Below are positions 44,087 to 53,387 of a DNA stretch of 64,000 bases, one piece after another. A program made the translations under genes and the position numbers. Under the pieces are notes generated by a model. The model was not told the DNA's origin. It saw only the letters and a list, made by a program, of their open reading frames with translations, and made no database searches. Every line of letters starts with the position of its first letter. Position 1 is the first letter of the stretch. Source of the DNA: CBDCYN01 sp965224205 (GTDB lineage Bacteria; Planctomycetota; Phycisphaerae; Phycisphaerales; Phycisphaeraceae); contig CBDCYN010000029.1 of assembly GCA_965224205.1 (NCBI GenBank), positions 1 through 64,000 of the forward strand, written 5' to 3'.

Positions 44087-44542
44087 ATGAAATCCAAACC
44101 GCTTACAACCCTGATGGGGCTGGTCGCGGCGGGGTTGATCTGCGGCGCCGGCTGCGTCCAGCGGGTGATCCGCGTAACGTCGGAACCGACCGGGGCGTTG
44201 GTCTACCTCAACGATGAAGAAATCGGCAGGACCCCGGTGGCGGTGCCGTTCACCTACTACGGCACGTACGATGTCCGGCTAGAGCACGACGACTACCAGC
44301 CGTTGTGGACCCAAAAACAAGCCCACGCCCCTTGGTGGGAAGCACCCGGCCCGGACCTGATCGCCGAGGCGATCCCGGATGTCAGGGTCCAACTGGATTG
44401 GCATTTCAAGATGCAGCTGGTGCCGGTGCTCGACGAGGGCCGCCTGCTGGAACGGGCGTTGCAGACCCGGGCTAAACTCGGCGAGGCGGTGGAGACCGAC
44501 GGATCCGGCGGCGACGAAGCGGCCTCCCGAAAAGGCTCATAG
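44087..44542 (+). CDS. PEGA-domain lipoprotein
   Basis: A 151-residue exported lipoprotein. The signal peptide ends in a lipobox (ICGAGC, Cys about residue 23), followed directly by a PEGA domain (IRVTSEPTGALVYLNDEEIGRTPVAVPFTYYGTYDVRLEHDDYQ), a surface beta-sandwich common in planctomycete and other envelope proteins. The rest (LDWHFKMQLVPVLDEGRLLERAL) is unassigned. ATG at 44087 is used; GTG at 44084 is adjacent. Confidence 0.82.
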   Translation: MKSKPLTTLMGLVAAGLICGAGCVQRVIRVTSEPTGALVYLNDEEIGRTPVAVPFTYYGTYDVRLEHDDYQPLWTQKQAHAPWWEAPGPDLIAEAIPDVRVQLDWHFKMQLVPVLDEGRLLERALQTRAKLGEAVETDGSGGDEAASRKGS

Positions 44543-44728
44543 AACCCATACAACGCCGTATCGATTCGACTTAGCCCTCGCATGCAGTTCTTTTTTATCG
44601 CCGCATGAGTTGTGGTGACAGCTTCTCCACACGTCTTGCCTTTCATATCGGGTTCCTCGCCCCCTGGAGGTATCCTAACGGACGCCTCAAGCTGATGGGG
44701 CACCCCCGCCCGTACCCAGGAGACCGTG

Positions 44729-47700
44729 ATGAAGTTCTATGCCGACCTGCACGTGCACTCCAAATACTCACGCGCCACCAGCCGAGACTGCGACCTGGAG
44801 CACATGGCGTTCTGGGCCGCTCGCAAAGGTGTAACGGTGATCGGTACCGGTGACTTTACACACCCTCAATGGCTAACCGAGATCAAAGAAAAACTCATCC
44901 CCGCTGAACCAGGGCTGTTCCGCCTCAAGCCGGATCTAGAAGCCCAAGTCGGCAGCTGGCTAGACGATCTGGGCGGCGTGGGTCGTGCTATCGCTGGAGA
45001 GGCTTCTCATTCTAGTGCTGCCGGAGTTCCGGGGGATCCGGGGGATCCGGGGGTGAGGTTTATGCTCGAGGTCGAGATCTCGACGATCTACAAGAAGGAC
45101 GACAAGACGCGCAAGGTCCACCACCTGATCTACGCCCCGGACCTCGAGAAAGCCGGGCGCATCATCGACCGACTGAATCGGATCGGCAACCTCGCGTCCG
45201 ATGGCAGGCCGATCCTGGGCCTTGATTCTCGCGACTTGCTAGAGATCACGCTCGACGCCGGCGATGGCTGCTACCTGATCCCCGCCCATATCTGGACCCC
45301 GTGGTTCGCGGTCCTGGGCTCCAAGTCCGGGTTCGACAGCATTGAACACTGCTACGGGGATCTATCCGGCGAGATCTTCGCGCTGGAGACCGGGTTGTCG
45401 TCCGACCCGCCGATGAACCGGCGGCTATCGGCTCTGGACCGGTACACCCTGGTCTCGAACTCGGACGCGCACTCGCCGCCGAAGATCGGCCGCGAGGCGT
45501 GTGTATTCGATACGAAGCTCGACTACTTCGCGATCCGCCGTGCGCTGGAGACCGGCGTCGGGTACAACGGGACGGTCGAGTTTTTCCCCGAAGAGGGTAA
45601 GTACCACCTAGACGGCCACCGCAAGTGCGGGGTGTGCCTGACCCCTCAGGAAACCCGAGACAACGACGGGCGATGCCCCGTGTGCGGCAAGCCGGTGACC
45701 CTGGGTGTGATGCACCGGGTCCACGAACTGGCCGACCGCCCCCCGCCCCCGGCCCCGACATCGGGTAAGGCCCAAGGCCCTTCATCGCCGGCATCTCATG
45801 AACCAGAGACGAACACAGCAGACCGTTTCCGCAGCCTCGTGCCGTTAACAGAAGTCCTCGCGGAGATCGAGGGCGTTGGGCCCAAGAGCAAACGCGTGGG
45901 ACGGCGATACGATGAAATGATCTGCCGGCTGGGTTCGGAGCTGTTTATCCTCGAACACGCTTCGGCCGATGACCTCAAACAGCACGGATCTTCATTAGTG
46001 GCCGAGGCTCTTGCACGGATGCGCCAAGGCCGGGTGATCCGTGACTCGGGTTACGACGGCGAATACGGCACCATCCGTCTATTTGAGAAAAGGGAACTGC
46101 ACCAAGGGTCCGCGGTGAGCCTGTTGTTCCGCGCTACGCCCGAGGACGAATCATCACCGACGCCGCAACCCGCTATCGAAACCTGCATAGCGGATACGAC
46201 AAACAAAACGAACCCAAGCGATCGAGCACCGCGCGTGCACGTCGAACCGGTCGTGAAACATCAGACCCCTCCGGATGACCGCCTGCCCGGCCTCGACCTC
46301 GACCAGCAGGCCGCTGCGTCGACCGTGAATGGTCCGCTGCTGATCATCGCCGGCCCCGGTACCGGCAAGACCCGTACCCTCACCCACCGTATCGTCAACC
46401 TGATCCAGGACCACCAAGCCGATCCCCGTGGGTGCCTGGCCATCACGTTCACGAACCGTGCGGCCCAGGAATTGAAAGAACGCCTCAAGCAGCTGGTGCC
46501 GGATCGGTCCGACCTGATCCCCGTCATGACGTTCCACGCTCTGGGCCGATCCATCATCGAAGAACACCGCGAACGGTTGGGCCTGCCGCATGGATTCCGC
46601 ATCGCCGATGATGCCCAGCGTGCGTCGCTGCTTAGCGAGACCCTGTCGGTTTCCTCGACCCAAGCCGCACGCTGGCTCAAACGGATCTCGCTCTACAAAC
46701 GACAGCTTGCGGCGCCGGAACCCGAGCCACAGGGAAATCATCCAATCCATGATCCCGAGACCACACAAGTCGTCGACGCTTACCAGAAGCGGATGCTTGA
46801 ACAAAAATGGATCGACTTCGACGACCTGCTTCTATTGCCGTTACGCCTGCTTAGGGATCACCGCGAGATCGCCGACGGGTACCGACACCGGTATCCGTGG
46901 GTGAGTATCGATGAGTATCAAGACATCGACCGGTCCCAGTACGAGCTGGTCCGGCTGCTGGTGCCGGCGGGGGGGAACCTTTGTGTCATCGGCGACCCGG
47001 ACCAAGCGATCTACGGCTTCCGCGGATCGGACGTGCGGTTCTTCCAGCGGTTTGAGGACGATTGCCCGGGTGCGCGGAACGTTCACTTAACACGCAATTA
47101 CCGCTCGACCCGCCCGATCATCGACGCGTCGATGCAGCTGATCGCCCCGGTGAGCCTGGTCCGCGACCGCCAGCTGGTGCCGCTGCTCGATAGCCCCGAG
47201 CGGATCCAGATCCACGGCTGCGCCACCGAACGGGCCGAAGCCGAGTTCGTCGTCCACACGATCGAACGGATGATGGGTGGATCGACGTTCTTTTCATTAG
47301 ATAGCGATCGGGTCGAATCACACGAAGACGCGGCAGGCCTGTCATTTTCCGACTTCGCGGTGTTGTACCGTGCCGACACCCTGTCCCACCCGTTGGTCGA
47401 GGCGTTGGCCCGGTCCGGGATGCCGTTTCAGAAACGGTCCCACGCTGTGTTGGCGGATCAGCCGACGGTGCGGGCGATGCTTGAGGCGATGGGCGACCCC
47501 ACGGACACGGATACCCGACCCGTATGGGAGCGACTTGAATCCGCCGCCCGGCAGATCAGTGATGACTATCCTCAAGCGGACCTGTACCTGGCGGGGCTCA
47601 AGACGTTGGCTCAACGGTCGGGCGAGGATCTGGCGTCTTTCCTTTCGGATCTAGCGATGGGGGTCGACGTGGACCTTTGGGACCCACGGGCGGATCGGAT

Positions 47701-48034
47701 CTCGATGCTGACCCTGCATGCGGCGAAAGGGCTGGAGTTTCCGGTGGTGTTCATCGTCGGCTGCGAGGACGGGGTTGTGCCGCTGCATTGGTCGGCGAAC
47801 GACGACGCGGACGTGGATGAGGAGCGACGGCTATTCTTCGTGGGCATGACCCGCGCTAAGCAACGCCTGATCCTCACGCACACCGCCAAGCGCAAGAAGC
47901 GGGGCAAGATTGAAACCGCACAGCCCTCGCCGTTTCTCCAAGACATCGAACGGGGATTACTAGAGATTCGTCGCCATCATCGCCCACGAAAGACGCGATC
48001 TCGCGATGAACAGCTCGCCCTGTTCTCGTCCTGA
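44729..48034 (+). CDS. Endonuclease Q-like PHP/zinc module fused to a UvrD-type helicase
   Basis: A 1101-residue fusion. Residues 1-270 are a PHP phosphoesterase domain (DLHVHSKYSRATSRDCDLEHMA, GTGDFTHPQW) very like Endonuclease Q, which nicks DNA 5' of deaminated bases. A Cys4 zinc site follows (Cys300, 303, 316, 319), then a helix-hairpin-helix-like part (about 360-455). Residues 515-1080 are a superfamily 1 helicase: Walker A GPGTGKT at 542-548, DEYQD at 728-732, GDPDQAIYGFRGS, LTRNYRS, LTLHAAKGLEFPVVF and GMTRAKQRL. The C-terminus is QLALF (1095-1099) plus two Ser, a canonical beta-clamp-binding motif. ATG 44729 is chosen over GTG 44726, with AGGAGA upstream. Confidence 0.88.
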   Translation: MKFYADLHVHSKYSRATSRDCDLEHMAFWAARKGVTVIGTGDFTHPQWLTEIKEKLIPAEPGLFRLKPDLEAQVGSWLDDLGGVGRAIAGEASHSSAAGVPGDPGDPGVRFMLEVEISTIYKKDDKTRKVHHLIYAPDLEKAGRIIDRLNRIGNLASDGRPILGLDSRDLLEITLDAGDGCYLIPAHIWTPWFAVLGSKSGFDSIEHCYGDLSGEIFALETGLSSDPPMNRRLSALDRYTLVSNSDAHSPPKIGREACVFDTKLDYFAIRRALETGVGYNGTVEFFPEEGKYHLDGHRKCGVCLTPQETRDNDGRCPVCGKPVTLGVMHRVHELADRPPPPAPTSGKAQGPSSPASHEPETNTADRFRSLVPLTEVLAEIEGVGPKSKRVGRRYDEMICRLGSELFILEHASADDLKQHGSSLVAEALARMRQGRVIRDSGYDGEYGTIRLFEKRELHQGSAVSLLFRATPEDESSPTPQPAIETCIADTTNKTNPSDRAPRVHVEPVVKHQTPPDDRLPGLDLDQQAAASTVNGPLLIIAGPGTGKTRTLTHRIVNLIQDHQADPRGCLAITFTNRAAQELKERLKQLVPDRSDLIPVMTFHALGRSIIEEHRERLGLPHGFRIADDAQRASLLSETLSVSSTQAARWLKRISLYKRQLAAPEPEPQGNHPIHDPETTQVVDAYQKRMLEQKWIDFDDLLLLPLRLLRDHREIADGYRHRYPWVSIDEYQDIDRSQYELVRLLVPAGGNLCVIGDPDQAIYGFRGSDVRFFQRFEDDCPGARNVHLTRNYRSTRPIIDASMQLIAPVSLVRDRQLVPLLDSPERIQIHGCATERAEAEFVVHTIERMMGGSTFFSLDSDRVESHEDAAGLSFSDFAVLYRADTLSHPLVEALARSGMPFQKRSHAVLADQPTVRAMLEAMGDPTDTDTRPVWERLESAARQISDDYPQADLYLAGLKTLAQRSGEDLASFLSDLAMGVDVDLWDPRADRISMLTLHAAKGLEFPVVFIVGCEDGVVPLHWSANDDADVDEERRLFFVGMTRAKQRLILTHTAKRKKRGKIETAQPSPFLQDIERGLLEIRRHHRPRKTRSRDEQLALFSS

Positions 48035-48093
48035 CCACGCCTTGGGCATATGCGGGCTCATGGCTGGGTTTGACCTGACGTGGTCTGAGGGTT

Positions 48094-48180
48094 TACGCAT
48101 CACGTATCAAAATACCGTGTCGGGCCCGTGCCGGACCCCGAAAAGTTACTTGCCGTGTACACGGATCGTGCCGCAATTTC
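48094..48180 (+). repeat. Dispersed repeat, family 3 copy B
   Basis: Head TACGCATCACGTATCAAAAT then ACCGTGTCGGG, followed by GGACCCCGAAAAGTTAC and a tail CACGGATCGTGCCGCAATTT. It is upstream of the P-loop gene at 48250, in inverted orientation to copy E beyond that gene. Confidence 0.75.
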
Positions 48181-48249
48181 ATTCAAGATGAGTATATTAT
48201 CGCGTGCTGCGATACGCGAGGCGTATACCGCTGTCTCAGGAACCACCCG

Positions 48250-49395
48250 ATGCGTGTGATCGTGACCGGCCAGGTCGGCATGGACAAGAAAGGTTACCTC
48301 CAGGCCGTTGTGGACGTGGCACGGCAGCACGGCGAGCCGGTGACGCTCTACAACGTCGGGGACCGGATGTACGACGAGGCCGCGGACGTCAAGCCCGGGC
48401 GGATCCTCGACCTGCCGCTGAGCCGGCTTAAGACCCTGCGGCGAGCGGTGTTTCGGGACATCATCGCCGACGCTGAGGGCAAGCGGCACGTGCTGGTCAA
48501 TACCCACGCGACGTTCCGCTGGCGACACGGCCTGTTCGCGGCGTTCGACTTCGATCAGGTCTCGATGCTCAAGCCCGACGCGCTGATCTGCCTCGTCGAT
48601 AACGTCGAGGTCGTCCACCACCGCCTGCACGCCGAGCACACGATCGACGCCACGCTCAAGGACCTGATGGTCTGGCGGGAAGAAGAGATCATGGCCACCC
48701 AGCTCTTGGCCCAGGCGTTGGGCTGCGCCAACCGGTTCTACGTCCTGTCGCGAGGCCGGCACGTGATGACGACTGAGACCGCGTTCCGGCTCGTGTGCCG
48801 CCCGGAGATGCGCAAGGTCTACCCGTCGTTCCCGATGAGCCACGTGGTGGGCTTGCCGATAGTGGTCGAGCAGATCGACGCGTTCCGCGCTGAGCTGGCC
48901 AAGCACTTCATCGCGTTCGACCCCGGGGAGGTCGACGAGAAGATCCTTCTCGAGACCGCGATCGACGCGGCGAAGCAGGGCCAGGATTTTATCGATTTTC
49001 CCCCCGGACGGTCCGCCCAATCGGGTGATGGGCAGTCACCGGGGACGGGAGTTGCAGGGGTCCGCGTGTCGGTGAAACAGGTGTTGGACATCGCAGGGGA
49101 CGTGGACGGGCAGATCTATGCCCGCGACTTCAAGCTCATCGACCAGTCGGACATGATCGTGTCGCTGATCCCGCAGCTCGACGGCGGGGTCCCGGGTTTG
49201 TCGAGCGGGGTCGAGCGGGAACTCCAGCACGCGTTTGAGCACGGCAAGGACGTGTACGTGATCTGGCAACCGGCCAAGAACCCCAGCCCGTTTATCACAG
49301 AGACAGCTACGAAGCTATTTGAGTCGACCGACGAAGCGATCCGGTATTTCGATCAGCGGGGGTTGTTCCATCCGGGGACGCTGTTCGGGCCTTAG
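48250..49395 (+). CDS. P-loop kinase-like protein with a C-terminal nucleoside-deoxyribosyltransferase/TIR-like domain
   Basis: A 381-residue two-domain protein. The N-terminal part (1-240) resembles an AAA/adenylate-kinase-type P-loop ATPase, starting MRVIVTGQVGMDKKGYL. Its Walker A is unusual, GxxGMDKK, with Lys where Thr/Ser is expected. Strand VLVNTHATFRW may carry the second motif. The C-terminal part (about 265-365) has YARDFKLIDQSDMIVSLIPQLDGGVPGLSSGVERELQHAFEHGKDVYVIW, the pattern of nucleoside 2-deoxyribosyltransferase-like domains (Asp-rich loop, SGVExE). A nucleotide-sensing or nucleoside-modifying role is possible but unproven. Confidence 0.6.
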   Translation: MRVIVTGQVGMDKKGYLQAVVDVARQHGEPVTLYNVGDRMYDEAADVKPGRILDLPLSRLKTLRRAVFRDIIADAEGKRHVLVNTHATFRWRHGLFAAFDFDQVSMLKPDALICLVDNVEVVHHRLHAEHTIDATLKDLMVWREEEIMATQLLAQALGCANRFYVLSRGRHVMTTETAFRLVCRPEMRKVYPSFPMSHVVGLPIVVEQIDAFRAELAKHFIAFDPGEVDEKILLETAIDAAKQGQDFIDFPPGRSAQSGDGQSPGTGVAGVRVSVKQVLDIAGDVDGQIYARDFKLIDQSDMIVSLIPQLDGGVPGLSSGVERELQHAFEHGKDVYVIWQPAKNPSPFITETATKLFESTDEAIRYFDQRGLFHPGTLFGP

Positions 49396-49433
49396 GTTGA
49401 GGTCCTGCGTACCCCAAGCGTATAACTCTCCCA

Positions 49434-49523
49434 GATAAAATACGGCGTGATTCAGGTGTGGGGCAGGGAAGTTTTCGGGGCCCAATGTCTACCCGACACG
49501 GCACTTAGATACGCGATGCGCAT
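49434..49523 (-). repeat. Dispersed repeat, family 3 copy E
   Basis: Minus strand reads TGCGCATCGCGTATCTAAGT, GCCGTGTCGGG, then GGCCCCGAAAACTTCCC, ending GCCGTATTTTATCTGGGAG. Located 38 bases after the P-loop gene. Confidence 0.75.
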
Positions 49524-49707
49524 AATAAACCCGGTGCCCTTGTTCTGACGGCTTGTCGATGTTGTTCTTCGATCCGTAGACCGTCTGGCTGTGAGGTTGT
49601 TCGTGGTGGATCTTCCGTCGCGGCGACTGTGGGGGCGACCCGGTGAAAAACGCTCGGCTGGCCCCTAGTTTTCCCACTATCGCTCGATAAATGCCGATAT
49701 GGTCCGT

Positions 49708-49797
49708 ATACGTAATGCGTATGCAAGTACCGCGTCGGGGGTGTCGTTGATCCCGAACATCTCCCCGCCGCGTACACGAACTGTGCCGTATTTTTAT
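49708..49797 (+). repeat. Dispersed repeat, family 3 copy D
   Basis: Head TACGTAATGCGTATGCAAGT then ACCGCGTCGGG; body GATCCCGAACATCTCCCCGC; tail GCCGTATTTTTATCCGGGAG. It lies 80 bases upstream of the ethylene-receptor-like gene. With copy E it fills much of the 486-base gap 49396-49881, which otherwise holds nothing recognisable. Confidence 0.75.
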
Positions 49798-49881
49798 CCG
49801 GGAGGGGTATAGCTAGGACACTGAAATATTGCCCGTTAGGCTAGGGCGGGTCCACGGCCGTCCAAGGCTTCAAGGAAGACG

Positions 49882-50484
49882 ATGATGGAATGGTTTAAAC
49901 AAGTCTTCGACCCCTCTGATTTCCCCGCCCGGTGGTATTGCGGCCACTGGACCGACCTGCACGGGTGGGTTCATATCATCTCCGACCTCCTGGTCTTCGG
50001 GGCTTACGTGGCCATCCCGTGCGTGTTGACCTACTTCATCCGCAAACGAAAAGACGTGCCCTTCACCTCGCTTTTCCTATTGTTCGGGGGATTCATCTTT
50101 TCATGTGGGACGGTACACCTCATCGAGGCGACGATCTTCTGGCATCCATGGTATCGGCTATCGGGCCTTATCAAGGTCGTCACGGCGGTTGTGTCTTGGG
50201 CGACGGTGTTTGCGATGATCCCCATCATCCCCAAGGCATTGTCGTTGCCTGGGCTCGAAAAGATCAACCAGGAGTTAGAACGAGAAGTCTCTGAACGCAA
50301 GAGAGCCGAGGACACCCTGCGCCAAAAGACCAAGGAGCTAGAAGATACCAATCGAGACCTCGAACAATTTACCCAAGTCACCACGGGGCGGGAATCCCGA
50401 ATCCTGGAGCTTAAAGAAGAGGTGGATGAGCTCCTGAAGCGGTTGGGTGAACCCCCTCGTTACGCCACCGTGACGGTGACGTAG
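49882..50484 (+). CDS. Ethylene-receptor-like (ETR1-type) membrane sensor without a kinase domain
   Basis: A 200-residue protein: three transmembrane helices (about 32-53, 61-83, 93-118) and then a coiled coil (about 127-190) with no catalytic domain. Asp35, Tyr42, Pro46, Ile72, Cys75 and His79 occupy the same relative positions as ETR1 Asp25, Tyr32, Pro36, Ile62, Cys65 and His69, the residues that bind copper and ethylene; the spacing is identical from Asp35 to His79. It is followed, 46 bases later, by a CHASE-PAS kinase, so signalling probably passes in trans through the coiled coil. Two ATGs (49882, 49885) are possible starts. Confidence 0.85.
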   Translation: MMEWFKQVFDPSDFPARWYCGHWTDLHGWVHIISDLLVFGAYVAIPCVLTYFIRKRKDVPFTSLFLLFGGFIFSCGTVHLIEATIFWHPWYRLSGLIKVVTAVVSWATVFAMIPIIPKALSLPGLEKINQELEREVSERKRAEDTLRQKTKELEDTNRDLEQFTQVTTGRESRILELKEEVDELLKRLGEPPRYATVTVT

Positions 50485-50530
50485 GCAGTGGGCAGGGACA
50501 CCCCGCGGTAAGCGGAGCTGGGACTCGACG

Positions 50531-52942
50531 ATGAGCACATCTGACCCGACCTCTGCAAAACGCGCAGCCCAATCCCGCGTTGCCCATCCACGGAGCTGGA
50601 TCGTTTGGCTGGTCGTGCTCGTCGGTGTCGGGATGTCTGCCGCGGTGTTGATCATCCTTCAGACACGAGAGAATCTCCACGCGGTCGAGCGGTTCAAGCG
50701 AGATGCACAAGAGCGCCTCACCTCGATCGAGCATGTCTTCTCGAAGAGCACCGAGACGCTCATCGCGTTGGAGGCGTTCTACGGGGCATCGCACGAGGTG
50801 GAGCGGAAAGAGTTCAAGCTGTTCTCCCAGACGATGCTCAAGACCTACCCCTTTGTAGAAAGCGTCGAGTGGTTGCCCCGCGTCCCGGCCCGTGGCCGCG
50901 ATGAATTCGAGCGTGAACTTCGTTCTGTTTTGGGCGTGGACGCTGCTATCCAAGAACTGCGGGGAAAACGGGAATTGGTGCCCGCCTCGGCTCGCGAGGA
51001 GTATTTCCCTGTTCTGTTCACGGAGCCTTACCAGCGGAACAGGGTCGCCCTGGGGTTTGACCACAGCTCGATCCCCAAGCGGGGAGAGGTGATGGGGCAC
51101 GCCCGCGACACGGGGCAGATCGTCGCCAGCGATCGTGTGACGTTGTTCCGCGTCGCCGGTGAGGTTCAACCCAAGCGGCACGACATCATCCTGTTTATGC
51201 CCATCTACCGAAATGGGGCGCCGCACGATACCCTCAAGCAGCGCCGAGAAAACCTCCAAGGGTTTGTCGCGAGCATCGTGTTGCTCGATGGCCTGGTGTC
51301 GTCGGCGTTCGCGACTTTTTCACCCGCTGAGATCGACGTTTTTCTGTATGAATTTCCCAAGACCGGTCCCCCTAAACTGCTCTACGGCTCGGCGTTGAGG
51401 GGCCGGCGGCGTGTGCAGGGGTCGCTGCCCCAGCTGAGGCAAGCCGCTCCGGGCGGGGTTTACCACGAGCACGCCTTTATGCTAGCCGGCAAGCGTTACG
51501 TGGCGGTGGGCGTCCCGACGCGGCTTTATTTTTCGCATGAGCTGGCGTCATGGCCGACGGTGATCTTTCTCGGCGGGTTGCTGGTGACGGCCGTCGTAGG
51601 GATCTACCTGCATCGCGTGGTCAGCGAGTCGGTTCACGTCGAACAGCTGGTGCTCAAACGGACGAGCCAGCTGACGCGGGCTAACGAGGCACTGCAACAG
51701 ATCGCCCGGGAACACAAGATCGCCGAAGACGCAGCCAACAAACGGGCCAAGGAGCTGCGTGTCCGTTCGCGGATGGTTCTTAGCGTCACCCAAGACCTGG
51801 AGCGTGAACGGGCCAAGCTCTTGCAAGAAGCCCAGGAGCGGAGGAAAGTCGAGGCGCGTTTTCAAAGGGTGGTCGAGGCGTCGCCAACGGCGTTGGTGAT
51901 GGTCAATCGACAAGGGGCGATACGGCTCGTGAACAGCGAGGCCGAGCGGTTATTCGGCTACGACCGGGCCGAGCTGCTGGGCCGCAGCATCGACGTCCTC
52001 GTGCCCCGCCGGTACCGCGAAGAACACCCGCGGTACCGGCGGGGGTTCTTCGCCAACCCCGAGGCCCGGGCCATGGGCAGCGGCCGAGACCTGTATGGGT
52101 TGCGCAAGGACGGCAGCGAATTCCCCGTCGAGATCGGGCTTAGCCCGATTGAAACCGCTGAAGGACCGGCGGTGCTCAGCGCCATCGCCGATATCACCGA
52201 GCGTAAGAGCGCCCAGCAGCGGTTGACTCAATACGCCAACGACCTCAAACGCAGCAACGAAGAACTCGACCAGTTCGCGTATGTCGCCTCGCACGACCTC
52301 AAAGCCCCGCTGCGTGGGATTGATAACGTATCGCAATGGATCGTCGAAGACCTGGGGGACGCGGTACCGGATCAGACACGTGGGCACCTCGAGAAGATGC
52401 GACAACGGGTCGAGCGGATGGAGAAGCTGCTCGATGACCTTCTGGCCTACTCTCGGGCGGGTCGGGTTAAGGGCGAGGTCGCCGAGGTCGATATAAACGA
52501 TCTTGTCCGCGACGTCACGCACCTGCTTGCCCTCCCTGAGGGGTTCTCGGTGGAGACGGTTGGCCCGCTGCCCACCGTCCGGGCCTATCACACGCCCCTG
52601 GAATTGGTCTTCCGCAATCTCATCCACAACGCGGTCAAGCATCACGATCGGGCCCAGGGGCGTGTGGAGGTCTCGGCGCGTCGACGCGGCCGGTTTGTTG
52701 AGTTTTTGGTCTGCGATGACGGCCCGGGCATCGACCGGAAGTATCACGAACGTATCTTCGGGATGTTCAAGACCCTCAAGCCGCGTGACCAGGTCGAGGC
52801 AAGCGGGATGGGCCTGGCTGTGGTAAAAAAGACGGTTGAGAGCCAGGGCGGATTTATTCAAGTGGAGTCCCACAGGGAGCGTGGAGCCTGTTTCCGGTTC
52901 ACGTGGCCCCAGAGTGTGCAAGACAAGGATCAAAAACCGTGA
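50531..52942 (+). CDS. CHASE-PAS sensor histidine kinase
   Basis: An 803-residue inner-membrane kinase. Transmembrane helix 1 (about 23-46), a periplasmic CHASE domain (about 75-300, with FxVEWLPRVPARGRDEFER and LGFDHSSIPKR) and transmembrane helix 2 (about 339-360) come first. A coiled coil (about 370-450), a PAS domain (about 452-570) and a HisKA domain with His588 in VASHDLKAPLRG follow. The HATPase_c domain has N box NLIHNAVKHHD, G1 DDGPGI and G2 GMGLAVV. It resembles phytochrome-class kinases at the C-terminus. Its stop overlaps the next regulator as GTGA. Confidence 0.92.
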   Translation: MSTSDPTSAKRAAQSRVAHPRSWIVWLVVLVGVGMSAAVLIILQTRENLHAVERFKRDAQERLTSIEHVFSKSTETLIALEAFYGASHEVERKEFKLFSQTMLKTYPFVESVEWLPRVPARGRDEFERELRSVLGVDAAIQELRGKRELVPASAREEYFPVLFTEPYQRNRVALGFDHSSIPKRGEVMGHARDTGQIVASDRVTLFRVAGEVQPKRHDIILFMPIYRNGAPHDTLKQRRENLQGFVASIVLLDGLVSSAFATFSPAEIDVFLYEFPKTGPPKLLYGSALRGRRRVQGSLPQLRQAAPGGVYHEHAFMLAGKRYVAVGVPTRLYFSHELASWPTVIFLGGLLVTAVVGIYLHRVVSESVHVEQLVLKRTSQLTRANEALQQIAREHKIAEDAANKRAKELRVRSRMVLSVTQDLERERAKLLQEAQERRKVEARFQRVVEASPTALVMVNRQGAIRLVNSEAERLFGYDRAELLGRSIDVLVPRRYREEHPRYRRGFFANPEARAMGSGRDLYGLRKDGSEFPVEIGLSPIETAEGPAVLSAIADITERKSAQQRLTQYANDLKRSNEELDQFAYVASHDLKAPLRGIDNVSQWIVEDLGDAVPDQTRGHLEKMRQRVERMEKLLDDLLAYSRAGRVKGEVAEVDINDLVRDVTHLLALPEGFSVETVGPLPTVRAYHTPLELVFRNLIHNAVKHHDRAQGRVEVSARRRGRFVEFLVCDDGPGIDRKYHERIFGMFKTLKPRDQVEASGMGLAVVKKTVESQGGFIQVESHRERGACFRFTWPQSVQDKDQKP

Positions 52943-53385
52943 CGCCAGGGGCACAGGAGACGACGGTTAAAATCGTGCTGGTCGAGGACGACGACCTCGA
53001 CGCCGAAGCGGTCGAGCGGGCATTCCGTAAGCAGAAGATCGCCAACCCGATCCACAAGGTCACCGACGGGGTCGAGGCCCTGGGTCTGCTACGAGGGGCC
53101 AACGGCAAGCCACCTTTGCAGCGGCCCTACATGGTGCTGCTGGACCTGAACATGCCGCGTATGGACGGGATCGAGTTTTTGGAAGAACTCCGCAAGGACC
53201 CTGATCTGCTGGACACGATTGTGTTTATGCTCACGACCTCGGATGCCGAAACGGACAAAATCGCCGCTTATCGGAAGCAGGTCGCCGGTTATCTCGTCAA
53301 GTCCAAAGCAGGAGAAGAATTCGTCAACCTGACCAGGATGGTCGACTGCTACTGGCGTTTCGTGGAGTTTCCCCCGGAAAGGTAA
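52939..53385 (+). CDS. Single-domain Rcp1-like response regulator
   Basis: A 148-residue receiver with no output domain. Acidic pocket VEDDDLD, phosphoacceptor Asp69 in MVLLDLNMPRMDG, Thr in FMLTTSDAE and Lys in GYLVKSKAG. The DLDAEAVERAF start and DLNMPRMDGIEFLEELRKDPDL are typical of Rcp1-type partners of phytochrome-class kinases. The start GTG at 52939 overlaps the kinase stop, so the pair is translationally coupled. Confidence 0.93.
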   Translation: MTPGAQETTVKIVLVEDDDLDAEAVERAFRKQKIANPIHKVTDGVEALGLLRGANGKPPLQRPYMVLLDLNMPRMDGIEFLEELRKDPDLLDTIVFMLTTSDAETDKIAAYRKQVAGYLVKSKAGEEFVNLTRMVDCYWRFVEFPPER

Positions 53386-53387
53386 GG

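Noticed and set aside
48250..49395. Calling the P-loop gene an adenylate kinase
   Set aside because: Walker A is atypical, the lid and AMP-site motifs are not visible, and a second domain is fused; only a superfamily-level call is justified.
49434..49797. Opposed family 3 copies E and D considered as ends of an insertion sequence
   Set aside because: Only about 180 bases lie between them with no gene, and no target duplication was found.
51950..52954. A 334-codon antisense frame across the histidine kinase
   Set aside because: Opposite strand of intact PAS, HisKA and HATPase domains; a codon-bias shadow.
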